From assembly GCA_964458775.1 (NCBI GenBank), contig CAYWLQ010000008.1, positions 4,601 through 68,600 on the forward strand: a DNA stretch of 64,000 bases, read 5' to 3'. The DNA is from CAYWLQ01 sp964458775 (GTDB taxonomy: Bacteria; Myxococcota_A; Polyangia; JAAYKL01). Under the pieces are notes generated by a model. The model had not been told where the DNA came from. It searched no databases and saw nothing but the letters and a program-made list of their open reading frames with translations. Every line of letters starts with the position of its first letter. Positions within the stretch are counted from its first letter, which is position 1. The position numbers and the translations under genes are program-made. Below are positions 52,303-62,600 of the stretch, in pieces.

Positions 52303-53217
52303 TCACTGTTTGACACTATCAATCAACGCCTTAAAGGCCTTTTCATATTCGGATCTCATATCTGGAATTTCTGTTTCTGCCTTAACAACGAGACTTTCGG
52401 CTTCAGCGATATAAATATCTATAGCGTTTCTCGCTTCCTCTAACTCTTGAATTCTTTTCTTTGTATCTTTCTTTTCCGGTTTGGAAAGTGCCGGATCCGA
52501 TTCTCTTGTTTTTTCGTCTTCAATGGTGCGGTCCAGGGTTTTCTTTACATTTTTTGCTTCAGACAGCATGCGGGAAATGTTTTCGTATAGAGTAGGTAGT
52601 GAAACGAAGACGATGTGAGCAGTAAGCACAATTGTATCTGCTTGGGAAGTGATCTTATCTGTGTTCTTTTTACCAAGAGCCTTTTCATTTCGTTCAATAA
52701 GCAGCGCTGTCTCGCCGGCTTCCTGAAGGTATTTCTCAAGACGCTTGTCAACGCTGTCTTTTAGTGCGTAACTGACTGCTCCGTATGTATCAAAAGAACA
52801 GTTGCACTCGGCCTTTTCTTTGGCAGAGATAACACCTCCGTTGACGCGACGAGTTATGTCATCTTTTTCTCTGTCAAAAAAGGCTTTTACCGCAACGACC
52901 TCAGCGTTTTTTTCCGCAAATGCTTGACCGCGGCCTGTTCGATCAGCTTCGATATAAACGGATTTTAGCACTGCCGGGTCGGCACCGGGCACTTCAGCAA
53001 CATAGCCTGAAAAAGCATTATCAGCCTCTTTTGCTTTGGAAATCTGTTCCTTATAGGCTGTAGTTGCTGTATTGAGAGCCCATGGATAGGCCGTAGCATA
53101 AGGCGATGAATCAGCTGAAGAAACGGTTTCCGGCACAGGTTTCTTGCTTGCGCAGGCTGCTGCGCAAAACGCAAGAATAGAATAAATTGTAATTTTTATA
53201 ATTTGTTTATTTCCCAT
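52303..53217 (-). CDS. Coiled-coil lipoprotein, function unknown
   Basis: About 304 residues from the ATG at 53217: signal sequence with lipobox AAAC (Cys22), a low-complexity stretch, then mostly long helices with heptad character (about 40-300). Longer versions starting at 53439 would run antisense through the cobalamin riboswitch and lack a signal peptide, so they are rejected. No homology recognised; it looks like a periplasmic scaffolding or tethering protein. No clear SD is visible. It is divergent from the B12 operon, and it may be co-transcribed with the lipoprotein gene downstream after a gap of 93 bases. Confidence 0.75.
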   Translation of the reverse strand: MGNKQIIKITIYSILAFCAAACASKKPVPETVSSADSSPYATAYPWALNTATTAYKEQISKAKEADNAFSGYVAEVPGADPAVLKSVYIEADRTGRGQAFAEKNAEVVAVKAFFDREKDDITRRVNGGVISAKEKAECNCSFDTYGAVSYALKDSVDKRLEKYLQEAGETALLIERNEKALGKKNTDKITSQADTIVLTAHIVFVSLPTLYENISRMLSEAKNVKKTLDRTIEDEKTRESDPALSKPEKKDTKKRIQELEEARNAIDIYIAEAESLVVKAETEIPDMRSEYEKAFKALIDSVKQ

Positions 53218-53307
53218 AGGTTTAATCAAATCGAAAAACCGACAAATCGTCAAGAGTTCAATCAATGTTGTTTTTTGAATGTGTCTTGACTGAGAAGACA
53301 AGGAGGA

Positions 53308-53510
53308 TATAGGGTGCTTCCGTGAGCGGCGATAAATCGCCTTGTTTTGAGTCCTATCGGGGCCTAACAAAAGGGAAAACGGTTGCAAGCCGTTGCGGAC
53401 CCGCCGCCGTAACCGGATACAATGACCGCGAAGTGCCACTGCGACATAATCATCTCGCGGGAAGGCGCGGTCGGAGAATGACCCGGGAGCCGGAAGACCT
53501 GCTCACAAGC
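53308..53510 (+). promoter_or_regulatory. Cobalamin (B12) riboswitch
   Basis: A GC-rich leader with the class I cobalamin riboswitch layout. It has a GGTGCTTCCGTGAG start, the GGGAAAACGGTTGC core (GGGAA at 53373-53377) with GCGGACCCGCCGCCGTAAC following, and a B12-box-like AGCCGGAAGACCTGCT at 53488-53503. It lies directly before two BtuF-like genes, an ABC ATPase and a permease, the normal place for such a switch. Binding of adenosylcobalamin should lower expression of the uptake operon. Boundaries are estimated to within about ten bases. Confidence 0.92.
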
Positions 53511-53513
53511 TTA

Positions 53514-53556
53514 TAAGATATACGATTCGTCCGCGGTAAAGGCGCATCGTATCTTA
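53514..53556 (+). promoter_or_regulatory. Hairpin following the B12 riboswitch (possible expression platform)
   Basis: TAAGATATACGAT (53514-53526) pairs with ATCGTATCTTA (53546-53556) apart from a two-base bulge, with a 19-base loop. There is no T run, so it is not an intrinsic terminator. The SD of the first gene lies 40 bases further on. The platform may control access to that SD. Confidence 0.4.
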
Positions 53557-53604
53557 CGGGTGAAAAACGGCATCCGAACAGCACAGACTGACAGAGGAAT
53601 AGAT

Positions 53605-54378
53605 ATGCCGCACCCAAGAATTGTATGTATATCTCATGACGCAGTTTCGATGTTATCTGAGCTCGATGCTTTGAGTTATTTAGTGGGAAGACCTTCCGGA
53701 ATTTGCGACGAAAAATTAAAAAGTGTTCCTTCTATCGGAGGATACGGTTGTCCTGACCTTGCAAAGATAACTTCCCTGTCGCCTGACTATGTTATCGGCT
53801 ATTCAGATTTTCACGCGTCGCTGATCGCTGAATTGGTTTCTAAACATATATCAACAATTGCTCTTAATCATAGCAACATCGAGGGAATATATTCGGCTTT
53901 GCGTTTGATAGGAGGCTTGGTTTCTAAATATAGAGAGGCAGAAGAACTAATTGACCGGATACAAAGTCGGGTGTCTGCTGTTGAAACAGATAAACTCACC
54001 AATTGCCCTTCAGTGTATTTTGAGGAATGGCCGAATCCCGTTGCTTGTGCGCCTGAATGGGTTTCTCAAATGATTGAGTCGGCTGGAGGTAAAGATATTT
54101 TTGCACAAAAAGCTAAAGAGTCAGCTTTTAAAAACCGGTTTATATGTATTGAAGAAGTTGTTCAGCAAAACCCCGACCTAATTTTTGTATCTTGGTGCGG
54201 CAAGCCTTTTATACCTGAAACCCTAATCGACAGGCCGGGCTGGAAAGATCTTAGAGCAGTAAAAAACAAATGCGTATTTGAACTGCAAGGAGATATTGTT
54301 CTGCAACCCGGACCGCGTTTTGTAGAAGGCTTGGAGTTTATGCATCAAATTATCAAACAAGAAACTGGGAGAATGTGA
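53605..54378 (+). CDS. BtuF-like cobalamin-binding protein without signal peptide
   Basis: About 257 residues matching the periplasmic-binding-protein fold of BtuF: RIVCISHDAVSMLSELDA at the start, then GGYGCPDLAKITSLSPDYVI and NPDLIFVSWCGKPF, and a QPGPRFVEGLEFM end. There is no signal peptide, unlike a normal transport binding protein, so it may be cytoplasmic (perhaps salvage or storage of corrinoid). The ATG at 53605 is chosen because AGAGGAA lies five bases upstream; the in-frame GTG at 53560 would start inside the hairpin. The stop overlaps the next start by one base. Confidence 0.82.
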   Translation: MPHPRIVCISHDAVSMLSELDALSYLVGRPSGICDEKLKSVPSIGGYGCPDLAKITSLSPDYVIGYSDFHASLIAELVSKHISTIALNHSNIEGIYSALRLIGGLVSKYREAEELIDRIQSRVSAVETDKLTNCPSVYFEEWPNPVACAPEWVSQMIESAGGKDIFAQKAKESAFKNRFICIEEVVQQNPDLIFVSWCGKPFIPETLIDRPGWKDLRAVKNKCVFELQGDIVLQPGPRFVEGLEFMHQIIKQETGRM

Positions 54379-55325
54379 TGAGCCGTAAAAACTTCTTGTT
54401 TCTTATTCTATTAGTAACAGCATCAATTGGGTCCTGCTCAATAACCGGAGACAAAGCCGCCTTAAAAGATACAACCTTCGATAACAATATGTCAGAATCA
54501 AATGATGCCAATACTCGACAAGAAGAAAAGATATCTTGCGAAAGAATAATATCTTTGGCTCCAAGTATTACCGAAACTCTTTTTGCTCTTGGCTTAGGCG
54601 ACCGCGTGGTCGGCGTTACCAAATACTGCAAATATCCGAAAGAAGCGAGTTTAAAACCTATTGTGGGCGGTTATGTAGATCCGGCCATTGAGACAATGCT
54701 AACTCTTAACCCTTCTGTGGTAATGCTGCTTCCCGAACACGAAGGCATTGCAAAGCATATAAAAACATTGGGTATTCCCACTGTTTCATTGCGTCATCAC
54801 AGCACTTTGGAAATACTAGAAAGCATATCAACGATAGGAAAAATTTGCGGCACTAAAACAGAAGCTGAAAGCCTGCTGTTTAATCTCCAGGCACAAATAG
54901 AGCTTGTAAAAAATGCAACGCGGAAGCTACCCCCGGTACGTACCATGATTACCATGGGCCGCAACATGGGCACAGAAGGTATTAACGACGTTTTTCTTGC
55001 AGGAAAAACAACCTACTACAATGACCTAATTGAAATGGCCGGCGGTGTTAATGCCTATACAGGCGAGGTTCCGGTTCCGATGGTTTCAAGAGAAGGTATT
55101 ATCGGCATGAATCCGGAACTGATAGTCGACATGGTTCCCAAAACAGATCAAGAAAGTACATTGCCTGCTAGTATTGTTGCTGCTGATTGGGGCGAACTTC
55201 CTGTTGACGCAGTTAAAAACGGTCGTGTGTTCATTATAGAAGAATCATACGCAGTCGTTCCCGGACCTCGTTTTGTAGAAATCCTAAAAGATCTTGCTCG
55301 AATGATGCACGGACTGGAGTTCTAA
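54378..55325 (+). CDS. btuF: BtuF-like cobalamin/corrinoid-binding lipoprotein
   Basis: About 315 residues: lipobox SIGSC (Cys20) and a hydrophilic spacer, then the binding-protein fold (ERIISLAPSITETLFALGLGDRV, VVGVTKYC, GGYVDPAIETMLTLNPSVVMLLPEH). It is the surface binding partner of the BtuCD transporter encoded next. The ATG at 54378 is preceded by GGGAG; the GTG at 54375 is an alternative. It shares the C-terminal PGPRFVE pattern with the neighbouring gene, so the two are homologues. Confidence 0.88.
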   Translation: MSRKNFLFLILLVTASIGSCSITGDKAALKDTTFDNNMSESNDANTRQEEKISCERIISLAPSITETLFALGLGDRVVGVTKYCKYPKEASLKPIVGGYVDPAIETMLTLNPSVVMLLPEHEGIAKHIKTLGIPTVSLRHHSTLEILESISTIGKICGTKTEAESLLFNLQAQIELVKNATRKLPPVRTMITMGRNMGTEGINDVFLAGKTTYYNDLIEMAGGVNAYTGEVPVPMVSREGIIGMNPELIVDMVPKTDQESTLPASIVAADWGELPVDAVKNGRVFIIEESYAVVPGPRFVEILKDLARMMHGLEF

Positions 55326-55327
55326 TT

Positions 55328-56119
55328 GTGACAGAAACTGCAGTAAACATTGACGGACTGTCGCATTTTTTTGGAAGTGTAAAAGTACTGAAGGACATAA
55401 CTCTTTCGGTCAAAACCGGAGAGTTTGTATCTGTTGTTGGGCGTAACGGATCGGGAAAGTCTACATTGCTTCGTTGTATAACAGGCCTTATGAGAGAAGG
55501 AAAAAGCACAGGGAGTGTCAGTCTTTTCGGCAAACATGTTTCCAAAATGTCACGATTAGAAATAGCCAAAACAGCGGCCTACGCTCCCCAATCGCTGTCC
55601 GGAACACTTCCGTTTACTGTGTTGGATTTTTTGCGGCTTTCCAGGTACCCGTACGAATCGAGTTTCGGATGGACCAAAGTTGATGACTCACCGGTGCTCG
55701 CAGCTTTATCCGAAGTCAAAATGAGAGACGCCGCAAATCGCTTAATGAGCACCTTGAGCGGAGGTGAATGCCAAAAAATAATAATAGCATCCGTCTTGGC
55801 TCAGGAAACGCCTATTGTGCTGCTTGATGAACCGTCAGCATTTTTAGATTATCGGCATGCTTCTGAGATAGGACGTACACTTAGAACGATAAATAGGCGA
55901 AATAAGCGAACGGTTATAATGATAACTCATGACATCAATAGAGCTTTTTGCCATAGCGACAGAATAGTTGCCCTCAAAAAAGGAGAATGCATTTTTGACA
56001 GCACTCCTAATGATTTTATGAACGAAGAAGTTCTTTACAGAATATTCGAAGAACATTTTGTTTTGGCTGCCCACCCAAAAAACGGTTTGCCCATAGCTGC
56101 ACCTTTGGAAACAGAATGA
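55328..56119 (+). CDS. btuD: Cobalamin ABC transporter ATP-binding protein
   Basis: A 263-residue ABC ATPase of the FecCD/BtuCD type. Walker A GRNGSGKST (about 37-45), Q loop near YAPQSLSG, the signature LSGGECQK, Walker B IVLLDEPSAFLDYRH and the switch His in MITHDINRA. GTG start with GGAG upstream. It powers corrinoid import through the permease downstream, whose gene overlaps this one by four bases. Confidence 0.93.
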   Translation: MTETAVNIDGLSHFFGSVKVLKDITLSVKTGEFVSVVGRNGSGKSTLLRCITGLMREGKSTGSVSLFGKHVSKMSRLEIAKTAAYAPQSLSGTLPFTVLDFLRLSRYPYESSFGWTKVDDSPVLAALSEVKMRDAANRLMSTLSGGECQKIIIASVLAQETPIVLLDEPSAFLDYRHASEIGRTLRTINRRNKRTVIMITHDINRAFCHSDRIVALKKGECIFDSTPNDFMNEEVLYRIFEEHFVLAAHPKNGLPIAAPLETE

Positions 56120-57117
56120 AGAATAGTGTTTTAATCACAATTTTTACTTGGCTTCTTGCTGCAATGCTGTGCGTTGTCGTTGTGGGTTTATTATCAACAT
56201 TGGGCGGCAACAGCGGTTTTATTATTCCGTTTTTGTCAGATATTACCGATACATCTCACAAGGTGTTTTGGCAAATAAGATTGCCTCGAAACACAGCAGC
56301 TTTTTTGGCAGGTGCCGGCTTATCGATTTCGGGTGCTGTGTTTCAGGCGTTATTTCGCAATTCCTTGGCCACCCCATACACTTTGGGAGTAGCAAGCGGA
56401 GCAGCTTTCGGGGCTGCTTTGTATATTCAAACAGGTCTTATGTCCTTTGCCTTTTTCGGTATGGGTATAAGAGCGGCAGCAATAGCCGGAGCGCTTGTCT
56501 CCATGATTTTGGTATACGGAATTGCTAGACGAAAACAAACCCTTGAACCTGCGAAAATGCTGCTGGCAGGTGTGGCGGTTAGCTTTACCTTTTCAGGGCT
56601 AATGCTTTTTGTTCACTACCTGTCAGATTTTGCAGGTTCTTTTAGAATTGTAAGATGGATGATGGGAAGTCTTGATGTAGTCGGTTTTGATCCTGTAATT
56701 GAGCTTGCCGTTGTCCTGGCAATATGTACAGGTGTAATGCTTTTTCACGCTCGGGCATTGGACCTTTTCTGTGTGGGTGAAACTCAGGCAATGTCGCGAG
56801 GTCTCAATGTAACGCGAGTTCGAGTAGTCCTGTTCGCTGTAACTTCGATCTTGGTCGGACAAATTGTATCAATAACCGGTCCCGTCGGTTTTGTGGGAAT
56901 GATGGTACCCCATGTTTGTAGGAGAATTATTTCTCCTAAACACAGAATACTTTTGCCGTCTTCATTTTTAGCAGGGGGAGTGTTTTTGTCACTGGCCGAC
57001 ACCTTCGCTCGAACGGTAATTGCCCCCTCTGAAATACCCGTGGGGGTAATAACTTCTCTTGTAGGCGGCCCGTTTTTTTTGGCTTTGCTAATAAAAAATG
57101 ACCGATGGGAAATGTAG
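56116..57117 (+). CDS. btuC: Cobalamin ABC transporter permease
   Basis: A 333-residue permease of the FecCD/BtuC family with about nine or ten membrane spans. Family motifs are visible: IRLPRNTAAFLAGAGLSISGAVFQ near the N-terminus, NSLATPYTLGVASGAAFGA, and the late GPVGFVGMMVPHVCRR loop that contacts the ATPase. The C-terminal GVITSLVGGPFFLALL end is also typical. It closes the riboswitch-controlled operon; the next gene on the minus strand starts its stop only 14 bases away. Confidence 0.93.
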   Translation: MKNSVLITIFTWLLAAMLCVVVVGLLSTLGGNSGFIIPFLSDITDTSHKVFWQIRLPRNTAAFLAGAGLSISGAVFQALFRNSLATPYTLGVASGAAFGAALYIQTGLMSFAFFGMGIRAAAIAGALVSMILVYGIARRKQTLEPAKMLLAGVAVSFTFSGLMLFVHYLSDFAGSFRIVRWMMGSLDVVGFDPVIELAVVLAICTGVMLFHARALDLFCVGETQAMSRGLNVTRVRVVLFAVTSILVGQIVSITGPVGFVGMMVPHVCRRIISPKHRILLPSSFLAGGVFLSLADTFARTVIAPSEIPVGVITSLVGGPFFLALLIKNDRWEM

Positions 57118-57130
57118 CAGTATCATATAT

Positions 57131-58093
57131 TCACGATGACCTTTGGTAGAATATAGAGTTGTCCGTATGTACTTCTATTGCGCGGTCTGTTGCAACGAGA
57201 TGTCTTAAGTAGGCCATTGTTTGTGTAAAAGCAAACCATTGAGGAAAAAACCTCGGTCTTTTTTCTGCTATATGTGTGCTTAGAGAGAACGCCGATTGCG
57301 GAATATCGCTTAGTCTTTCAAATACCAATTGAAGCTCTTTTTGTAGATGGACTTCTATTTTTGAAGCAGAGATATGTAAACACTTTTGATGTGCACCGTG
57401 CCCTGACAGCGGCAACATATCAGAGTAGTTTCGCAGACGTCGCAATGATACGATAAACTCTCCAAACAAATCCGGAGTATCATCACTCAACCCTCCGGAT
57501 ATGTAGGTTGCGCGAGGAGATATAACGCAATCACCGGTAAAGGCGATCTTAAGGTGTTCACAGACCAGACAAAGATGTCCCTCTGTATGCCCCGGCGATA
57601 GTACGGTATTAAAGGAGAGTCCCCCCAGTGATATACATTCTCCATCATTAACTGTTATGTCAGGAGTTACTGCTTCACCCAAATTTCTAAAATAATTGTA
57701 TGCAGCTAATGATGCTCTTGAGATGTCATCAGGTACACCGTGACGACGACTGAGAAGAAGACGTTCATTATCAGTCTCAGGATGCAAATAATAGTCTCTA
57801 AGACTCTCTGCGTCTGCAGCAGACATCATAACCTTTGCGCCTTGCTGTTGAAGAAAACGGGCAAGTCCTGCGTGATCTGCATGATGGTGAGTTAAAAATA
57901 ACGTTTCTATATCACTAAAGCTCAAACCGAAATTATGAAGAGTCTGTGACAATATTTTTATTCCGGCTTCATCTTTGACTCCGCAATCAACCATCGCAAC
58001 TCCTTTGGAACCGCGGATAATGTATGCATTGACTGCACCGAGCATTGCGTGCATAGGAAGCGATACTGTTTCTATATAATTAGAATATGACAT
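57131..58093 (-). CDS. Metallo-beta-lactamase-fold hydrolase
   Basis: A 320-residue MBL-fold protein. The metal motif LTHHHADHAG supplies His69, His71, Asp73 and His74; further ligands appear in LSPGHTEGH and FTGDCVI, and in a late His. The fold matches the general hydrolase group (glyoxalase II-like and others), so the substrate cannot be named. An extra C-terminal helical part (about 230-310) is present. The start is one base after the stop of the coiled-coil lipoprotein gene, so it is the last gene of a minus-strand operon. Confidence 0.88.
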   Translation of the reverse strand: MSYSNYIETVSLPMHAMLGAVNAYIIRGSKGVAMVDCGVKDEAGIKILSQTLHNFGLSFSDIETLFLTHHHADHAGLARFLQQQGAKVMMSAADAESLRDYYLHPETDNERLLLSRRHGVPDDISRASLAAYNYFRNLGEAVTPDITVNDGECISLGGLSFNTVLSPGHTEGHLCLVCEHLKIAFTGDCVISPRATYISGGLSDDTPDLFGEFIVSLRRLRNYSDMLPLSGHGAHQKCLHISASKIEVHLQKELQLVFERLSDIPQSAFSLSTHIAEKRPRFFPQWFAFTQTMAYLRHLVATDRAIEVHTDNSIFYQRSS

Positions 58094-58094
58094 G

Positions 58095-59075
58095 TTATTG
58101 ATTTTGAGGAAGAGGTACGATTAACAGCATTTCTTTCTCGGATAAGTTTTTAATGTTTAAAAAATGTGAATATGGAATATCTGTTATTCGATAAACAATT
58201 CGTTCTTTATCAACACCCAAAGAAATCATTTTCTCAGACAAGTCCGACGCTCTTTTCTCTGCTTTTTGCAAAGCTGACGCGGACGGCTTATTAGAAAAGG
58301 AAAGCAAAACGACAAAAGCACAGGAGTTCAATTTGCCCAGCATGTTGCGGTTTATCAGAAGATCATTCAGTTGTGTTAAAAATCCAATTTCGTAATATGA
58401 ATACACAATACCCTCTTTGTCCAAAACTGAAGAAATATCGGCTTCTATATCCGTGCGTTTTGACTTTTCAGAAAAATTCCATGCCTCCGAAATTAACCGG
58501 TAAACTGTTGCTCCAATGCGTTCTGCATATTCTTGAACCGCAGCCGGGTCTGCCGACTGCTGAGCTTGCCGTGCCGATGCTATGTCGTTCAACACCTTGG
58601 ACATTGAGTCTTCTGATATAAAACCTGTATTAATAAAAAGTTTTAACAAATCACACAAAAGCTCAGCTCTTTCTAAGATATGCTTACCGACTGACAAACG
58701 AGCTTCTTTGACTTTTGAGTTTTTGAATCGAGCTGTGTGTTCTTCTGAAGCGGCTGCTTTCCTTTTGGTTTCTTCTACTACTGAGAGCAGGTGTTTGCGC
58801 AGTCGTTCTCGCTCTAGGAGTTGTTCTTCTTGAGAAATCGTGTTGTCAAGCAATGTCAGCTCTTTTGTTAATAACTCATATTCGCTTTGAGCCGATTGGT
58901 AACGACTGAGCAAAGCTTGATTCTCTAAAATGCTTCGGTTCAGATCATCTTTGAGAATTTCCAGGTTTGAGTTGTTTTGTTCTTTTGCAATAGTCGTCAA
59001 AGACTGACCGCACGCCGCCTGAAACAATAAGAAAGCAGGCAACGTAAAGGAATAAATAGATGCCGAAACTCTCAA
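58095..59075 (-). CDS. Coiled-coil lipoprotein, possible OmpA-like tail
   Basis: A 326-residue protein with a signal peptide and lipobox QAAC (Cys22). Residues about 30-120 are strongly coiled-coil; the middle is helical. The last 90 residues (SFSNKPSASALQKAEKRASD..., then IVYRITDIPYSHF) resemble the end of OmpA-like peptidoglycan-binding domains, but the key residues are not clear. It overlaps the upstream gene by four bases. Probably a periplasmic partner of the small exported coiled-coil protein. I do not recognise a family. Confidence 0.7.
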   Translation of the reverse strand: MRVSASIYSFTLPAFLLFQAACGQSLTTIAKEQNNSNLEILKDDLNRSILENQALLSRYQSAQSEYELLTKELTLLDNTISQEEQLLERERLRKHLLSVVEETKRKAAASEEHTARFKNSKVKEARLSVGKHILERAELLCDLLKLFINTGFISEDSMSKVLNDIASARQAQQSADPAAVQEYAERIGATVYRLISEAWNFSEKSKRTDIEADISSVLDKEGIVYSYYEIGFLTQLNDLLINRNMLGKLNSCAFVVLLSFSNKPSASALQKAEKRASDLSEKMISLGVDKERIVYRITDIPYSHFLNIKNLSEKEMLLIVPLPQNQ

Positions 59076-59560
59076 GGCGCATCCCCGTTTGATATTATCG
59101 GTTCATTAGAAGTAGGTTCTGCACCTGATGTTTCTAGATCATTTTGATTTTTAGGCGCATTCAGCTGTTCCGATTGTTCTTTTTTTGCCTTGATTTGCAA
59201 ACGTATTTCTTCTGACCGTTTTTTTAGGTTGTCTATATCAAAAGACAATCTAGCGTTTTCTATACGAATGTTGATTATCTGCAGCAACAACTCCAAAGTT
59301 TCTAAAATTCTTCCTGCATCTTTTAATCGGTATGTTGCAAGATTCATTGAACCTTCAACTATGAGACGCTCAACCGATAATATTTCTTTTTTAACAAATT
59401 TTGAAAACGGAGAAGCTTTTAATGTTTGGAGTTCACGACTATGTTTCTCAAACGTATTTTCTCCCGGAAGTCTTATGCTCTTAGACGACACAGCTGTCTC
59501 GTCTGTTGCTCCTGTTAAAGGAATAAAACTAAGGAAAATAACGACTATTGCAGAGAACAT
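59072..59560 (-). CDS. Small exported coiled-coil protein
   Basis: A 162-residue protein with a signal peptide (1-18, cleavage near GAT). Residues about 30-140 are helical with heptads and an Ile/Leu-rich core. The C-terminal tail is Asn/Glu/Ser-rich. No domain is recognised. It follows the TPR gene by 81 bases and overlaps the next gene, suggesting a common transcript and possibly a common complex. Confidence 0.65.
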   Translation of the reverse strand: MFSAIVVIFLSFIPLTGATDETAVSSKSIRLPGENTFEKHSRELQTLKASPFSKFVKKEILSVERLIVEGSMNLATYRLKDAGRILETLELLLQIINIRIENARLSFDIDNLKKRSEEIRLQIKAKKEQSEQLNAPKNQNDLETSGAEPTSNEPIISNGDAP

Positions 59561-59641
59561 ATCGGTTGAATTTTACTTTATCTGCTTGAGAGCTTGCATG
59601 CTTTTGACTCTACAAATCCGGGTGTTTTTTTTCGCGAAGCC

Positions 59642-62600
59642 TTAGTTCTTCTCATCGTCTTCGATCAAGAAATCATCATCATCTAACAGTAAATCAGAAT
59701 CTTCTGCTCCGTCGTTATTATCATCAACCTGTTCGCCGCCCATTACAGGCCAAGGAGCATCGTCTTCGGCAATTGAAGTATCTTCTATCGGAAGTTCGTC
59801 CGATGAACTCAAAGTGTCATTCTCACTGTCTTCGTCCGCCTCGACCGATTCGTCCTCTTGGTCCATTTCATCTGCTGTGTCCGTTTCGCCCTCTTCGTCC
59901 GTTTCGCTCTCTTCGTCCGTTTCGTCCTCTTCTTCCTCTCCGTCTGCTTCGGCCAATGCCTTCTCTTCAGCTTCATTGGAGTTATCCGATGATGAATTGT
60001 TTTCTTCTGACATAGGTTCTTCTTCAACAGGATTGTCAGGAGGAGGAGGCATTGAAATCAAAGCTTGTATATCTTCATCATCATCTTCAGCGGAATTATC
60101 ATCCTCTGTTTCCTGTTTTCGTACATCTCCCTTTGTAAGTCTATCGATCGCAGCAACCGCATCTTTGTCATTTGGCCAAATGGTAAGAGCCTGTTCATAC
60201 CAATCTTTGGCTTCGTATCGGTTGCCGATTTCATTCTCCCATACTGAGCCGATACGAAGTAAGATGTTTTTCTTAGCCTCATCATCAGAGGTGTTGTCTA
60301 GTTGTCGCTCAAGGATGTTGACCAAATCATTCCATTTGCGTGAGATTTCATAGTGTGAAACCAAAGCCTCATATGCCCGCGTATCCGAAGAGTCGAGTTG
60401 GATAATCTGCCAATAATGTTCTGCTGCTTCTTCCGGCTGTTGTAGATGCTCTTGAAGTATTCTGCCTCGCCGTCTATGAAGGGCGACTGCAACTTCCATA
60501 TCAAAAGTTTCATCCAGCACATCTTGATAATGATCGACAAGCCCTCTCCAATTATTGTCTCTGCCTGCCAACTCCTCTAGTTTGTCGAGAGTTCGATCAT
60601 CCTTGGGATTAACCGAGAGGTTTTCTTTTAACACCTCAAAAGCAGCATTGAGATTTTTTAGCTTGTCCAGGTATATTTCGCTGATTTGACACAAACACAT
60701 AAAAAGCTTGTCTGTATCTTTTTTATATTCATCTGACAAAGCACGATATGTCTCAATAAGGCGATTCCAGTATGTTCCCGACTCAGACGGCACAAGGTCA
60801 GCCTCCAAAGAGGCTATTTCGGCCCAAAGCTTTTCGGTGTTTTCTTTTTCAAACGGATCCAGTCTAAGTGCATCTAAAATCATTACCAGAGCAGCATCTG
60901 TGTCACCCTTTTTATCTTTCAGCATCGCGGCGGCGCGAAGCTTCAAGGCAACTTTCTTTTCCATTTCAGATGTCAAATTGGCACATCCGTTATAAATACG
61001 AACCAAATCATCCCATCTCTGTGATATTTGGCCTAATTCTTCGACTTTTTGAAGCAGTTCGTCGCTATCAGGATCCAACTCAAACGCTCTAATGCTAATT
61101 TCGAAAGCGTCTGACGGTCTATTAGCTTTATCTTTTAACACATTAGCATAGCGAACCAGTAGATCGATTTTTTTGGTTTTATCTTCTATTCTATTTGCCA
61201 GCACACCGTAAACAGTAGACAATCGCTGCCAATTTTGAACATTAACAGCAAGTCTGTCCACCATATCCAAAAGTGTTTCGTTATCAGGTTCTAAACCGAA
61301 CGCGCGTAAAACAGCCTCAAGTGCTTGAGCCGGATTATTTAGATTATTTTCTAGAATATCAGCAGCCTTGAGCCACCATTCAACTTGTACTGCAGGAACG
61401 GTTGACTTTTTGGTCATCAATCCGGCCAAATCAATCAGCTCTTTCCAAAGTTCCATTCGACGGGCAGCCTGCTCAACTTGGCTGACAGCTTCTTCTAGAT
61501 GGCCTAGTTTGTCGAGTATCTCAACATACCAAGTCCAAGCTTTTTTCTTATCGGCCAGATTGTTTTCGCAGATTGTAGCGCCTTTTGTAAGAAAACCAAA
61601 ACGTACCTGATCATCTGATGCGGATTTGGCTCTGGCATATAACAATTTAAGGAGCTTGTCCCATTGGCCGAGTTTTGTATAAACGTCTTCGAGCGCTTCA
61701 AGAATTGCGACATCCTCTTTATCAATCTGTACTGCTTTCTCGTAAGCATCCATCGCTCGTTCTATGTCTTTGAGTTCTTGTGTACACCAGGAACCCAAAG
61801 TAAGAAGCATTGACTTTGACAATGTAGGATTCTGTGAGTAGGAGATGCGTTGGTCCAGCAAATCAGCTGCTTCTGAGAATCGGTTTTCCGCTACTAGAAT
61901 TTCTGTCAATAGATTCAAAGTAGCATCGTGAGACGGGTCTACCTCTTTTAAAATTCTTTCAAGTTCGGATATTGCTGACGGCCTGTTTGAAAGTTTACTG
62001 TCAATTGTTACTGCTCGATTGTAAAGAATATCTGCGCGTTGTTTATGATCTTCGGCATAGGATGCTTGCTGTTCCAATACGTTGACGAATGAATCCCATT
62101 GCTCGTTGCGCTCATAATATCTACTAAGAGCACCGAGAGATTCGGCATCAGGTTGAATTTCCAGCACAGCCTTCCACGATTCCATAGCATCGCTTTCTCT
62201 GTGCAGCGGTCCTTCCAATACTCTGGCGCACTCTCTGTACAATTCGGCCTGTTCTGCTCGATCCGCAGAGGCTTCGATGCGCTTTTTTAGAGATGCTGCC
62301 AACGATTCCCAATTCTCGGTTTTTCTGTGTATATCTATCAAACTATCCATTGCCTCGATATCATCGGGTATCATGGACAGTAGTGTATTTAGAGCATTGA
62401 CAGCACCTTGCATATCGCCAAGTTTCTCCAATGCACAGTTTGCCTTTTTTCTTATTAATTGAGCTTTTTCATCCAAAGAAGGAGCGGCATGGATGCTAAG
62501 CTCCAATACACTCATTAAACGACTCCAGTTTCCGCACTCCTCGTCCAATGCGGTTAGAAAAGCCAGAACCTCCTGATCTTCTTTTGAAAATGCCAACAGT

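Noticed and set aside
53218..53439. N-terminal extension of the coiled-coil lipoprotein gene
   Set aside because: The extension runs antisense through the cobalamin riboswitch and would remove the clear lipoprotein signal at 53217.
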